DNA from: Cavia porcellus
Lineage: Eukaryota; Chordata; Mammalia; Rodentia; Caviidae
DNA: 64,000 bases
Assembly (NCBI RefSeq): GCF_034190915.1
Contig: NW_026947507.1
Span: forward strand, 34,385,001 to 34,449,000
Direction of reading: 5' to 3'
Positions within the stretch are counted from its first letter, which is position 1. Each line of letters begins with the position of its first letter. Below are positions 22,111 through 33,780 of this stretch, one piece after another. The notes under the pieces were generated by a model that was not told the origin of the DNA, searched no databases, and saw only the letters and a program-made list of their open reading frames with translations. The position numbers and the translations under genes are program-made.

Positions 22111-22945
22111 AAACACCAAATGTTAAAAGCAGTTTCCAGAGGAACACAGCATACAGTTTTAGAGTAAATTTATTGCATAGAAAGAATACACTCTAGATAA
22201 TGACCAAATCATGATACAGTAATTACCTAAACCAGTACCTTAGTCACTTATTAAGTATCAGGTACAGTAAATACTTGTTATGTGCTGTAATTTTACACAG
22301 TTGACAGAGGTAAATATTTTCACCAGTATAATCACAAACTCATCAGTCATACATTGTGTAATGATGTCATGATGACTTTGATGTCATTAGGTGAAAGGCA
22401 TTTCTAAGCTCCATTACAATCTCATGGAACCACGACTGTATATCCCTACTTTTCCCCCTGAGTGAGGCTGGCTAGCTGGTCCCAGCCCTTAGCTACTGAA
22501 CTATAGATTGCTATTTTTCCTGCCCCTGCCTTTTCCACACAAACAATACCAATAAGCAGTAAGTCCAGTGCCCTTCAGAGTCTTCAGCCTAGCTGAAACT
22601 TTTCAGCCTTGCTGGTACATGGTGGGCCACAATAGCGGCTTCACCAGGTCACCTCCTTGCTATTCTGTGATGCCACGTAGTGTAAAGAAAGTAAGCCATA
22701 TGGTAACTAAGATTTTGGAATTTTTGTTATTATCCTCTATCCTGAAAAATACAGGTATTACAATATTTAAGAGGTTAAGTGTGAAAAATTAATACCTAGT
22801 TTAATGCTGTGGGTGTCTTTAATCTGCTTTAAGTTATTCCTGGCAGGAATCCATAGTAAATTTTGTTTTCTCAAAAGACTGTGTATGCCTCCTGTTGAGG
22901 AATCCAGGTCAAGGCAAAGACCTTGGGTTGGTGTGCTGGTGCCTC
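22111..22945. other. No gene or repeat recognised
   Basis: AT-rich non-coding DNA with ORFs no longer than 74 codons. Confidence 0.4.
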
Positions 22946-23110
22946 CAGCCACTTTGCACAGAGCTTTTAAGCCTCAGTTTCTACATCTATCAAAAGACAG
23001 CTAATAGATCTGGCTCAGGGGGTTGTAAGGTTGAAGTAATGCATGTAAAATATTTAGCAGACAACCTGACATCTCGCATTTGCTCTATAAATAATAGCCA
23101 ATGTTAACTC
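22946..23110 (-). repeat. MIR SINE relic
   Basis: Antisense MIR: 'agcctcagtttctacatctatc', 'gggggttgtaaggttgaagtaatgcatgtaaaatattta' and 'tgctctataaataatagccaatg'. Confidence 0.75.
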
Positions 23111-24023
23111 ATTAATGATAGCTACAATTAAATTGTTATAAAGATAATCTAAAGGATTAAAGCATAGAGAAGAAATGTGTAGAATCACTGGGCAGAAACC
23201 AAGGGAGAAGGATTCAGTCAGGTAAGAAGGACTTAGATCAGCATAGGAGAGAAGAACAGGTAATCAGGAAGATTCTGCTTCCAAATCATGGGGCAGGAAG
23301 AGGCTTGGAGAAGCCCAGGGAGATGCTGCGACTCTGTGGGAGGGGAAGCTCGAAGCAGGTGCTGCCCAGAGCTGGCTGCTCAAAGCACTGAACAAGCAAA
23401 CTATGTAGATTCTCTGGGAGAAGGTGGAAGCATAAGGCACAGAGTGAGACAAAGTCTGAAAAGCTTCCCCGTTTTTCATATGAACCTCATTATCTTTGAT
23501 ACAAAACATCCAGAAAGTGCAGAATTTTCATCATTCCTAAAATAAGCCATGGAGCGCCAGGGCATGGACCCTGCCTTGATTACAATCAGTGTGCCAGACA
23601 ACTGAAAGCTGATCTCATCAGCACCGCCAGCCCCTTGGGCCTTGCTTAGCTTTGGAGACCTCATTCTGCCAGCTGGGATATGGAGCTGTGGGAGACCTTG
23701 CTGGTGTCCTTGGACCTTTTCTCCTTCTTTGGCTCCTATATGGCTCGTGGGGACAGTGTGCCTGAGAGCAGACTGAGCACTCCGGGTACGAAGTTGGCGC
23801 CGGGCCTGCTCTCCTCAGAGCCTCTACATCTCCTTAGCGCTAATAACGCTGAATCCATCACCACATACGGAGGGAAATTCTGGCACCCCATAGCTGTTTT
23901 TTATTATTAACAATGCTAGGAGCAACACTAATAATAAGTTTATAGCATTTTACCCAGAGTAAGCTGAAAATAGGAAGTAGGGCATTCAATCAGCAAATGC
24001 ATCCTACTCTCTGAGGCATCTTC
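23111..24023. other. Unassigned; possibly conserved block near 23535-23960
   Basis: No repeat is recognised. The part from 23535 is GC-rich and then turns into 'gctaataacgctgaatcc' and a poly-T/TATTATTAA stretch. It could be a conserved element, but nothing decisive is visible. Confidence 0.25.
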
Positions 24024-24138
24024 AGAGCACTTTCCTTCACCCATGCATCACACACAGCACACATTCCACACATAAACACCACAGACACACTGTATACAAA
24101 CACATCACACATATACACTGCACACACGTACACACAAT
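24024..24138. repeat. CA-rich simple repeat
   Basis: Impure (CA)n with 'cacacatt' and 'acacgtac' interruptions, directly before a MaLR-like LTR. Confidence 0.8.
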
Positions 24139-24490
24139 GTATTGTGAACTTTCCCTTTGCTGGAACAAAATGCCAGACACTTGCAACTTCAGGAAGGAGA
24201 GGTATATTTTAGCTCACAGTTTCAAAGAGTTCAGTCCATGGTTGGCTGCTTCAAGGCAGAAGCATCATGGCAGAAGAGTATGATTGAGCAAAGCTGCTCA
24301 ACTCATGGCATCTGTGATGCAGAGAGCAAGGGAAGAGTTCAGGTCTAGACTGTCTCCAGAGTCACACACAGTGATCTGTTTCTTTCAACCAGGTCTCACC
24401 TCCTACTACCTCATTCAGCTATGAACTCATGAATTGGTAACATACTATGAAATTAGAGCCTTTGTGATCCAATCTCTTCTCCAGGATTCT
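24139..24490 (-). mobile_element. MaLR-like LTR, antisense copy
   Basis: 'tgctggaacaaaatgccagacac', 'ttttagctcacagtttcaaagagttcagtccatgg', 'atcatggcagaag', 'aagctgctcaactcatggc' and 'gagcctttgtgatccaatctcttctcc' follow the family order in reverse. No internal genes are present. Confidence 0.75.
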
Positions 24491-24519
24491 CTTTAACTCA
24501 TCAAGATGATATTCAAGAT

Positions 24520-24640
24520 GAACTCATACATACTACATACACACACTATATGTATACAACATACAAACACACATATGTATACATCCTGTACACATACATA
24601 CACATACTATATACATGCTACACAGCATTTTATCTGTTAT
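24520..24640. repeat. TACACA/ATACA-rich simple repeat
   Basis: Impure CA/TA tract ('acacacactatatgtatac', 'cacatacatacacatac'). The 60-codon ORF over it is low-complexity. Confidence 0.8.
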
Positions 24641-24700
24641 ACAACTTACAAGATGGTCATTGTTCTCATTCTTAGGAAAAACAATTGAAGTTCAAGAATT

Positions 24701-24788
24701 ACTTTTTGTGTGTGTGATAGGAATTGAACTCAGGACCTCACACTTGTCAGGCAGATGCTGTACCACTGAACTATATTCCTAGCCTGAA
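24701..24788 (-). mobile_element. ID-type SINE, antisense
   Basis: 'tttttgtgtgtgtgataggaattgaactcagg' and 'aggcagatgctgtaccactgaactatattcc' are the reverse complement of the tRNA-like B and A boxes of ID. Confidence 0.85.
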
Positions 24789-25009
24789 ACTGAAGTTCAG
24801 GAAAATTAAAGAAACCACTTAAAAGTTCAAAGGATAAGAAAATGCTGGCCTGGACACCCATCAGAGTGTCACAGGTGTTGGGAAGGAAGTCTGTGACCTG
24901 AAATGTCAGGTAGGTCCAGTGCTGGCCTCTAAAGAGTGACCAGAAGCTGGAAAGTCTAGCCTCCTACAAAGCTGACAATCCAGGCATGGGTGTTGTAAAA
25001 TCATCAAAC

Positions 25010-25765
25010 TGACCTACCTATATACAGTTATTTTTAAAGTATATCTTGTTTGGTTTTTTATATTCCTGAATGTATTATAAATTGAATCAAACTTTATGTC
25101 CTCTTTTCCACTCTAAAATATATTGCAGTGGTCATTTATGTTGAAAGATGGAGCACTGACTAATTCATTTTCACTTACATGACTTTGCCACACTCTATTT
25201 ACAGCTTTGTATATTGGTAGATCATTCCTGCTCCACCCCCAAATATTTACTATGATAAATGTTTCTCCCATAAACACACTTGCGGATGTGCCAGAGTTTC
25301 TCCACACAAAAAAATTGCACGATCATAGGATATTTGCATTTTGAACTTTGTCAGAAAAACCAATTTTTTTCTAAGTACTTGTACCAATTGACACACCCAC
25401 CAATAGCTGCATGTGAATTTTTCCCATTGTTTTGATGATACTTGGTATTGTCAGGCTCCAAAATGTCTTTGTGTCATTTTGATGGACAAATGTGTCCACA
25501 GTCTTGATTTACAGTTCTCTGACAAGTATATCATATTTTTTGACCATACTAGTTTTCATTTATGCTAAGTGTCTTGTCGTATCTTTGGCTGATTTTCTAT
25601 TTCTATTTTGGGGCAGGGACCTTTTTATTATTGATGTATACAAATGCTTTATGTATTTGAATTCCAATCCCTTGTTATTTTACATGGCAAATTACCATCT
25701 TACAGTTTTTGGATTTTCTAATGTCTTTTTGGTCTCTTTGGTGAACATATGTAGTTGTTGAAATG
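25010..25765 (-). mobile_element. Old L1, 3' part of ORF2, antisense
   Basis: It holds antisense L1 landmarks: 'aaatatttactatgataaatg', 'catgtgaatttttcccattg', 'gatacttggtattgtcag', 'tttgatggacaaatgtg', 'tttacagttctctgacaag' and 'tattattgatgtatacaaatgctttatg'. It is heavily mutated, so the 89-codon plus ORF here is a chance frame. Confidence 0.65.
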
Positions 25766-26793
25766 AATTGTTACTTATCACAATACAATGAAGAGCCAAA
25801 TTGTTTGGTGATGGTAATAGATCTAGACAGTACAGAAAATTTCTAAAATGGTTGGGTGGGCTAGACACATGATTATCCTGGACAATATGGAGAAGGAAAA
25901 CAACAAATTTGGTTCTTGAAATTTTCACTCATGATAATGCTAGAAAACTCAATGATTCTGTGATTGAACTTAAAATTAATTATCTGCCACAGTAAAACCA
26001 GTATACCTAAATATGAGTTGGGAAAATTTGACCTTGTAGGTTGTATAATTACAACATATATTGACTTTTTTTGACTCTCCAAAGATGTTTTATCTAAAAG
26101 AAAAGCACGAGCTAAGGAAAAAAAAATCAACTAAGAATTGGAAGGGTGACTTTCAGTCAATTTGGGTAAGTTTAAGCAAATCAATGCTTTCCAATTCCAA
26201 ACAATTCCATCTGTCACAGAAGCAACTCATCCTCTTCTGTGTAAAACACCAGCCTTTCCTTGCTTAGCACCTGGGAAATATCTTACCTGAAGCAGCCACC
26301 TCACAGAGGGGTGTGTATTTCCCTCAGAACCCATCTCCACCTCTCCTCACTGCCTCAGGACTCACGAGAAGAGGCCACCCTGCTATGTTATATAGTGAGA
26401 AAGTTGGAAGCTGGGGCTAGTTCAAATCAGAAAATTAAAAAAACAGGAAAATACGTGGGGTGGAGTCTAAGAGTACAAGCTCAGAGAAAAAGAAATACAA
26501 TGCAGAATCCATTCGAATGTATTGATATTGGTTCACTTCATGGAGATTCTAGATTTGATGCACTCTCTGGAACCACTGAGAATTATCCTAACTGTGTTTG
26601 GGACATAAAGTTGTCCTAACCTGGACATAAAGTTGAAGTCTGGAACTGCAGTAAATGAAGAAACAATCTCTTTGTCATAATACCAATAAGTGAAATTTTG
26701 CACCTTAAAAGATGTGGGCAAAATAGGGTGGATTTTTACCTACTAATTCTGTCTTAAATGATCCTCTATAGGTCTCAGAGCATGCTTTTTTTG
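25766..26793. other. No gene or repeat recognised
   Basis: The longest ORF (119 codons, 26260-26619) has no recognisable domain. A 'ggacataaagttg' word is duplicated at about 26602 and 26622. Confidence 0.35.
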
Positions 26794-26822
26794 CAAACAA
26801 ACAAACAAACAAACAAACAAAA
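26794..26822. repeat. (CAAA)n microsatellite
   Basis: About seven units of AAAC/CAAA on the plus strand, preceded by 'ttttttgc'. Confidence 0.95.
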
Positions 26823-28130
26823 CCAATAGCAATGTATCAGTGCAGCGGGGGGAAGCTACTTGGTAACTCTTTGGAACCTGCCCTCTACAGGACTGACAAA
26901 GGGGTATATGGCAGAACTCAGCTCCCTAACTTCAGCAAGGATGACTGCACACTGGAATGGCACCAGCCAGGTGGCAGCCCACTGGTCACCTGTACTGAAG
27001 AAGTGCAACAGAATCAGAATGGTAATTATATACCTAAAGCTACAGGAGTCTTTGGTGGAAATTAATTCATTTGTGGAATAATCAGTAACAAAATGAATTC
27101 ATTACTCAGGCTCTACAACTGAAAAAGCAGCTTTACTTGATATGGACAATTGAAGAAGTTTCAAAGCTGGTGAATCCAACCTGGAAATCAGATATTGTGG
27201 CCTTTCATCCAATTCTAAGGCCTGAGACAGTTTGCCAACTCAGAGACTGGTCTGAAGGAAAGACCAGGAGTTGCTTAGAAAGGACTCTCCAAGACAATGG
27301 TAGAAATTTTCTTCCCTAAATGTCACCCCTAAATCCTCATAGCCATTTACCAGGAAGCCTGTGCACAGTAAAAAGAGGTTTACCCAGACTTTAGGGGATT
27401 ATTCTCTATTCACTGACAACTGACTCTGACCTCAGAAGACTACAGACATCGCTGAAGTCCACTTAGGAGAGCCAGACCTTGTGGAATCAGAAGGTGCATT
27501 CACTGAGTCCAACTCTCTACTATCAAGGACCTCTCAAGGTCTTGGCATTGTGTGGGTATCTCTAGTCTAATTCCCATGTCCCTGTCTAGGTCCAGGTTGT
27601 GCTTGTAATCCCTACGAAGCTGTTGAATCAGAGGCCCTAAATCAGCAGGATTAGACAAAAACCAAAGACAATCACTGCGTTAGTATAGCTCACGTCCCAG
27701 ATTTGTGTTTCAGCTTTGGCTTCTAGGGACTCCTCCCACTTTCCTGATAATTCAACTCATGTATTTAAAAATGTGGGCAATTTTATCAATCTTGTCAGCA
27801 CTTCCAGGTGTTTTTAAAAGAAGAGAGATATGTTATCTAGTCTTCCATATTGTTGGAAATACGGCACCAAGAGCATTTAGAAATGCTTGGTTTTGTAAGG
27901 CAAGGGCACCTATACATGCCTTCCATTCTCCTAGATACTACATTGCCCACGGGCTAGAGCTAGCTCAGTTATTTTCAGAAGTTCAGTTCCGCAAACACGA
28001 TGTGCACTTACTCTGGACTAGGCATGATGCTGCCTGCTGAGGAACAAATCTGGGTCCTTAGATATGAGTATTTTCTAAAAGACCAGCCAGCACCCTGCAC
28101 TCTAGCTGGACCAGCGTGCAATGGGTATTG
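26823..28130. other. Unassigned; possible retroviral (MaLR-internal-like) remnant
   Basis: Short ORFs of 60-111 codons occur. Wording at about 27400-27560 ('tcactgacaactgactctgacc', 'aactctctactatcaaggacc') gives an impression of old ERVL/MaLR internal sequence, but I cannot name a family. At 27990-28050 a 'gcacttactctggactaggcatgatgctg' string resembles the start of a MIR. Confidence 0.25.
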
Positions 28131-28535
28131 AGACAGCTCGTACTCCCATGTGTTTGTTTGCCTGTACTGTTTTTCTCACCTGGAAAACCATCTTCTCTCA
28201 CCTGTTCTTAGTGTATTTTTTATCAGCTTTTAAAGGATATTAAGCCTCATCATCTTCATGAATCTTAATCTATATATTTCTCTAAATAATAAAGAAAATC
28301 TGCTCTCTGTCTTTCAATATAATAGGCTGTTTGTGCTGATCAATGTAAGCACATTTGAATCCCTACTTCTTTATGTGGTTTAATATCGTCAGCCTCTTCC
28401 CTCTCCCATCTCCCGCTAGATTTCAAGCTCCCTGAAGATGAAGGCTGAATCTCATACCTGCCTTGTATCTTCCATGGCTCATTGCACAAGTGCTTAGCTA
28501 CATAGAAAGCATTCGATAAATATTGAATAATTCAA
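28131..28535 (+). repeat. L2 LINE 3' end relic
   Basis: 'agatttcaagctccctgaagatgaaggctg', 'ccttgtatcttccatggctcattgca' and 'taaatattgaataattc' match the L2 3' terminus in order. The upstream limit is uncertain. Confidence 0.65.
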
Positions 28536-28734
28536 GAGGAGCTCAATAAACAACGATCGCTTAATTGATTCACTCCATCAATAAATCTTGCTTTGAATAG
28601 AGGTAGAGGCATTGAAGATACTTAAAAGGCAATCTGGGTCACCGTGCCTCTGGACAGGGGAAAGCTTGGTAAATATAAAGTCTGGAGGGAGACAGCACAA
28701 GAGTTGCCCTGCTGTGACTCCTACAGGTCTCAGG

Positions 28735-28972
28735 GCCTCTGAGACCACACGAATCAGAATGCAAATCCCAGTTTCACTTCTTCTCAAATATTTGAACTTG
28801 GAAAAGCTATTTAACCTTTAAACCCCAGCTGCTTCATCTGAGAAGCTGGAAAATATCACAACACCTGTCTCTTATGTTCGCTAAGGATGCAAGGAAGGGT
28901 ATATTCATAAAGCATTTAGCATAGTACCTGATCTGTTACAAATGCTCAATAAGTGTTAATTGATATTAACTA
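28735..28972 (-). repeat. MIR SINE relic, nearly full length
   Basis: Antisense MIR with all blocks in order: 'gaatcagaatgcaaatcccag', 'cttggaaaagctatttaacc', 'gcttcatctgagaagctgg', 'cataaagcatttagcatagtacctg' and 'aatgctcaataagtgttaattg'. Confidence 0.8.
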
Positions 28973-28999
28973 CTGACTGATTTTGAGTGGACTGAAAGA

Positions 29000-29110
29000 A
29001 ACACAAAAACTTTCTTTCTGCAACAATATCCTCCACTTACATGTTTTACATAAGCAGTGCACATTTTAATCTCCTAATATTCTTGTGAGGTAGTCAACAA
29101 TTAAGGTAGC
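29000..29110 (+). repeat. MIR-like fragment
   Basis: 'ttaatctcctaatattcttgtgaggtagtcaac' resembles the MIR 'aatcctcacaacaaccctatgaggtag' block. It is short and diverged. Confidence 0.45.
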
Positions 29111-30105
29111 TCATGAGTGAAATAGGTGAGCTATACACTCATTTGGAGACTGTTCTCACTCCTGAAACATGGTCTTTCGCTTGATCCATGTCTGTTCAGT
29201 GGGAAGGGTTCAGAGAAGAAATGGTATGCATCTCATTATTCTACAGCATTCTCTGGGAACCCTCGATGCATATTCCAGGCTCCCTGCTCACATCAGGATT
29301 ATTGTCCTAAACAAGATAGACATGATTTTTGCTGAGTCTCAAGGGCTGAAGTGTGTTAAAGGACGTTAAGAGTCTTTGAAGTGGGGTTGTAGGAGCCAAT
29401 GAACCACATGATCATAGCCCTGCTCAGACTGCCAGAGAAGGCTGCCAGGAAGGTCTTCCTTTGGGGAAGTGATATTTGGTATGGAAGAAATAGATGACTT
29501 AGAGGTGGGATTTTACCTCTGACTGCAGCTGCCATTTGCGTGGAAGGTGGAGAAGACAACGTCCACAGCCACATCCAAACCCTGTCCCAGGGTACTGGGC
29601 AGCACGGATAGCAGTCTGGTACATCTCTCTGGAGGCAGAATTAAGATGTGGGTAGCACAAAGCAGTGGCTTTACTTGGGATGCCATGGTTCCTTCTCTCT
29701 CTGTTACCCACATTGCCCAGCTGCCTGCTGGGAAAAGAAGCACACAAAGCTGCTCTCCTCCCTGCACTTGATGTTTCAAGGGAGAGGGGAAGAGAGAAGG
29801 TGACATCCTGGAGCACTTACTTAGGATGGAGTGTTGTCATGGAAACAACATTTCCCCTAGGATTGTTAGGCCTGGCAGGAAGTGACAACCAGAATTGAGG
29901 ACACTGGCCAAGAGGACATCAAGGGCCATGAGATGTGCTTTTTCACTTGCCTTCTTCCTTCAGAGTCCAGCACTTTCACTAGGGGCCCCCTTCCATGCCC
30001 TCAGCCCCTTCTTACCCTCTGTTGCACAAAATATGTCTGTCAATGGTACCTTCCAAACTAGACTGAATTAAGAATTGTTGATCCACCTGTCTACAGTATT
30101 TCAGC
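29111..30105. other. No gene or repeat recognised
   Basis: Overlapping ORFs of 66-105 codons on both strands at 29.5-29.9 kb. None resembles a known protein. Confidence 0.4.
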
Positions 30106-30345
30106 AGCATTTATCTTACTTAATCCTCTAAATAATCATATTCATTTATTCATACAACAAATATGTATCAAGTACCAGTCATATATCTGGAATAAACTTT
30201 ATTATGCTCTTGTTATTTTATGAATGGGGACACTGGGCCTCAGAAAGCTTAACAGGCTGACCTTGGGTCACACCAAGGCTGTGAGAGCCCATGAGCAAAA
30301 GACAGAACTCAAGCCAGATGAGCTGACTTTAAAACAAATACTTTC
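30106..30345 (+). repeat. MIR-like SINE relic
   Basis: 'attcatacaacaaatatgtatcaagtacc', 'atgaatggggacactgggcctcagaaagcttaaca' and 'gacagaactcaagccagatgagctg' follow the sense order of a MIR-type element. Confidence 0.65.
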
Positions 30346-31045
30346 TCAACTAGAGTGCAAAATAGCTTTCCCATTCCATAGTGTTTGCGTGATTTTATTT
30401 GGAGTTTTATGGAGAGAAGGAATGAATCCTGGGTATGCTAAGCAAACAATGGCTAAGTGTTTAAACCAAAGGCGTAATTAGTAAATTATATTTCTTGCCT
30501 GCACAACCTTTTTGGAAACAAAACAAAAATGTAAAAGTGAGTGCTTTGTCTTTCCCTCATTGCCTCTTCTGTCACACATTCCATAATGGCTATAGGATTT
30601 ACTTGCAGAGATTTAGGTGGGGAAAAAGCTTGCACTGCAACCTCAGTGGATAGGAAAGGGTGAGGGCCTGTCGGTGTGGAGCCACACTTGTTGGTTTGTT
30701 GTTATGAAACCACCTCTCATAGAAAGCGCCTGCTTCAATCATAGGCTCAGGGGAAATCGGGGCAGAAGGGAGTGCAGCAGGGGCTGTAAACCATGTTTTA
30801 GAAAAACCTGAAAAGCATCGGACCTACACTGTCATAAAGTCAGACTTTGGAACTCTCCATTTGAGTGATTAAAAATGGTCTAGCAGGAAGGACAACCAGA
30901 ACTGAGGACACTATATTTACTTTCTCCTTCTCTACCGCTCTTCTATGGTGTGTGTGTTGGGGGGGGGGATACTCCCAACAGTGACCAAGCTCTGTTGGAA
31001 GGAGAGGTGAGTTTCTCTGAGACACTTCTCACCTGGGAGCACAGT
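30346..31045. other. No gene recognised; G-run at about 30959
   Basis: Non-coding sequence with a TGTGTGTG/G-run patch at about 30948-30968. Confidence 0.4.
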
Positions 31046-31165
31046 CCTTAAGTTTAATCCTTAATTCTGCCGCTTCCTGATTTGAACACCTCCAGCCACA
31101 TAATATCCTGAGCTGTAGTGTCCTCCTCTACATGACAAGTGTGATAACAGCAGCTTCGCAGAGTC
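31046..31165 (-). repeat. MIR-like fragment
   Basis: 'ctgccgcttcctgatttgaacacc', 'tagtgtcctcctctacatgac' and 'gataacagcagcttcgcagagtcactgc' resemble antisense MIR. Diverged. Confidence 0.5.
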
Positions 31166-31808
31166 ACTGCAAAGCTCCAGTGGGACCGCCTGTGTGTGGG
31201 CTGGGAGCAGCCTGATCCATAGAGGAAGGTAGGATTGAAAGCAAGTGGACCAGGCTGCAGACAAAACTCTGAACACTTAGCGAGGTGACCGTCAGGATTT
31301 CACCACTCCTCTCCATCCTCATCAGCCTCCTTTTGCAAAGGAGAACAGTGACAAATGTGTGCCTTGTTAGAATCAAAGGGAAGATAACAAGTAACAGTAA
31401 TAGTGCTGCTAAACTGAGAAGTGTTACTCAGATGAAAAGACCCATCATTGCCTTTCCCCTCAGCAGGCATTGTGCCTGCTTGAATGCCTACAATCAAGGT
31501 GTTCACAGGCTCCTCCTGCCTGCCCTGCCAGTGCAGGGGCTGTGGCTCACAACGGAGCAAAATACACAGGTTCCTCTGACACAGAGCAGTGTCTGGTAAC
31601 CGGTCAGTAGCATGTGCGTACTGTGCCAGGCTCCACTGCCTCACTCATGCAACACGCTGGGGTCAGAAGAAGATGCATGTTTGGGAAAAAACCCATGGGG
31701 TTCAGGCTGTAAGGAGCCTGGAGGAGTAACAGACTGGGTGTCCAAGTCCAATGCCTCAAGAGGCAAGGATTGGACAGGAGTTTGTCTGGGAGATGTTCTC
31801 AGCAAGTG

Positions 31809-31860
31809 CAAGAGAGGGAACAGGACTGTGAATTGGGGAGGTGAGCAAAGTCAGTAAGGA
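31809..31860 (+). repeat. 52-bp direct repeat, copy 1
   Basis: Identical in all 52 bases to 32653-32704. It starts CAAGAGAGGGAACAGG and ends AAAGTCAGTAAGGA. The flanking sequence differs on both sides. Confidence 0.95.
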
Positions 31861-32652
31861 TTCATTGTTTTGCAGATTTCCCCTGAGAGCAAGTAGGCTA
31901 GACTCTAGGAGGGGTAGGGAAGCTCAGGCTTGCATCTACCAGTTATGGTACCCTGAAGAATGCGCATTGTTATTAATTCTTTGACATTCCCTTAGCCAGA
32001 GCAAGTTTTCAGGCAGAGTGGTGAACTGTGGGTAGATGTGCCAAGAGATTATGTATGTATGTATGGGGGAAAAGAGAAGTCTGTGCTATCTGCCAGCTGT
32101 AGCCAAAAGAAAGCATGGATATTCCATCTAGGATAAGGAATGCATGGAAAAGGAGAGAGAAGAGCAAGCACCCTTGTCATCGACTCGTGGTCCTTGTCTA
32201 GCATGTCCTATTGAGGATGCAGAATCTGCTTGGTGACATTTATGCCTGGGTCATTTTGACTAGTGGTCAGAGCCACCAGACATCAGAGCTTCTCTATGTA
32301 AGGCTATGGTAATTTTAGAGACACTGGATAATACTTTCATTTCTTTGAAAAATAGAGAAAAAGATAAAAAAAAAGAATTCAGCTTTGGCTTTACTCATAT
32401 AAAGACATAGTCCTAAATCAGTGTTAATTTTTTTTTTAATGGAAGAAGGATTCCCCAATAGAAAAAAGTATCTACAGTCCATAAAGGTTCTAATGTGGTG
32501 TGCGAACTATTGCAACAAACAAAGTTACAAATTTTATCATCTTAACAAAGCCCAGGTTTATTCCTCATATATACAAAGTACAATTAGCACCAAAGCTCTA
32601 AATTTTTCTGCATATGGTTTCAGGGTAATTCTACAGGTTCACATCCAGGTGA
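31861..32652. other. 792-bp spacer between the 52-bp direct repeats
   Basis: Non-coding sequence with T-rich and A-rich runs at about 32366 and 32427. No repeat family is recognised with confidence. Confidence 0.4.
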
Positions 32653-32704
32653 CAAGAGAGGGAACAGGACTGTGAATTGGGGAGGTGAGCAAAGTCAGTA
32701 AGGA
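32653..32704 (+). repeat. 52-bp direct repeat, copy 2
   Basis: Perfect match to 31809-31860. See the finding on this pair. Confidence 0.95.
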
Positions 32705-33615
32705 GGAGAAAGCCAGGGAACTATGTAGTTTTTGCAGCCAAGTCCAGAAAGTGATGTTCACATCTTCCGCCCAGAGTCCCTAGCCTGCATTACAATTGCC
32801 ACCATCACATGGCTGATGGGAAATGCGGTCCAGCTGCTTGCCACAAGGCAGAGGATGCATCTAGTGAGAAGCCACCCTGGCTTTGTAACAAAGGAAAAGA
32901 ATGTTTAAAAGTTAAGCTGTCTAAAAAATCATCAATATATGGGCAAAAATAAGATGGGAAGGTAGCAGGGTGTACTTGCTGGACACTGATGAGGCAAAAG
33001 CTAGTAGAAGACACCTCTCTTTCTGGGAAACTGGTTTTCTTCAGCACTGATAGAAGTCTGCTCTTGGACATTGCTGACCAGTTGAGTCATTGTCAGCTGG
33101 TCAGTCATGGTCCCACCTACTGCTGGCTGTATGAGCTCTTCTCCAGCAGGTCACAAGGCTCAGGTGCAAAGCTCACAATGGAGCTGGAACTGCTGCCCTG
33201 CATGTGTGCCTCCCTCTGTGGCCACATGGCAAAGCGATGAAACCCACACTAGGAACCTGAAATTTCATGAGAGGGCAGTGCAGGAGGGTTCCTGGCAACT
33301 CTGCAGACCAGAACACAGACTGGCCTAAGGAAAAGACAGGTGGTTGGTCTCCTAGCCGGCAGTGCCAACTCCCAGGTGCAATCTTGGCTGCACATGGAGA
33401 TCTGCTAAAGTGACCTGTCCAGCCTCCACCATGTGCAGTTAGCTGCAGCCCACCCTCATGTGGCCCCCAGCTTAGAGACTGCTCCCAGCTGGGGTGAGAA
33501 GGATATTATGCCCAACGCAACTGATGAACCAATTCTAATAGCATCTGCAGGCAACAGCATTATGGATGCAGAGCCCTGCTTCAGACCCACTCCCTTGTCT
33601 ATCACATTGAGGATT
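32705..33615. other. No gene or repeat recognised
   Basis: Non-coding sequence. A small hairpin CTGACCAG/CTGGTCAG lies at 33074-33104. ORFs up to 88 codons lack any domain. Confidence 0.4.
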
Positions 33616-33780
33616 TTACTCATTTCCCCCTGTTAATCCTTTGGGATAGAGCTGCTATTTTACAGATGTACTGAAGGGAGCCCTGAGAGATGACGTTACC
33701 TGCTCAAGGTCATCTGGCTACTGCAGGATGAACCAGCTGCTTACACCAAGTGCATCTGGCTCTGAGTCCAGTATGCTCTT
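33616..33780 (+). repeat. MIR SINE relic
   Basis: 'ctgctattttacagatgtactgaaggg', 'acctgctcaaggtcatctggctactg' and 'tggctctgagtccagtatgctc' are in MIR sense order. Confidence 0.7.

Noticed and set aside
26260..26619. 119-codon plus ORF as a possible exon or retrogene
   Set aside because: No recognisable protein family and no poly-A tail or target duplication in the right place.
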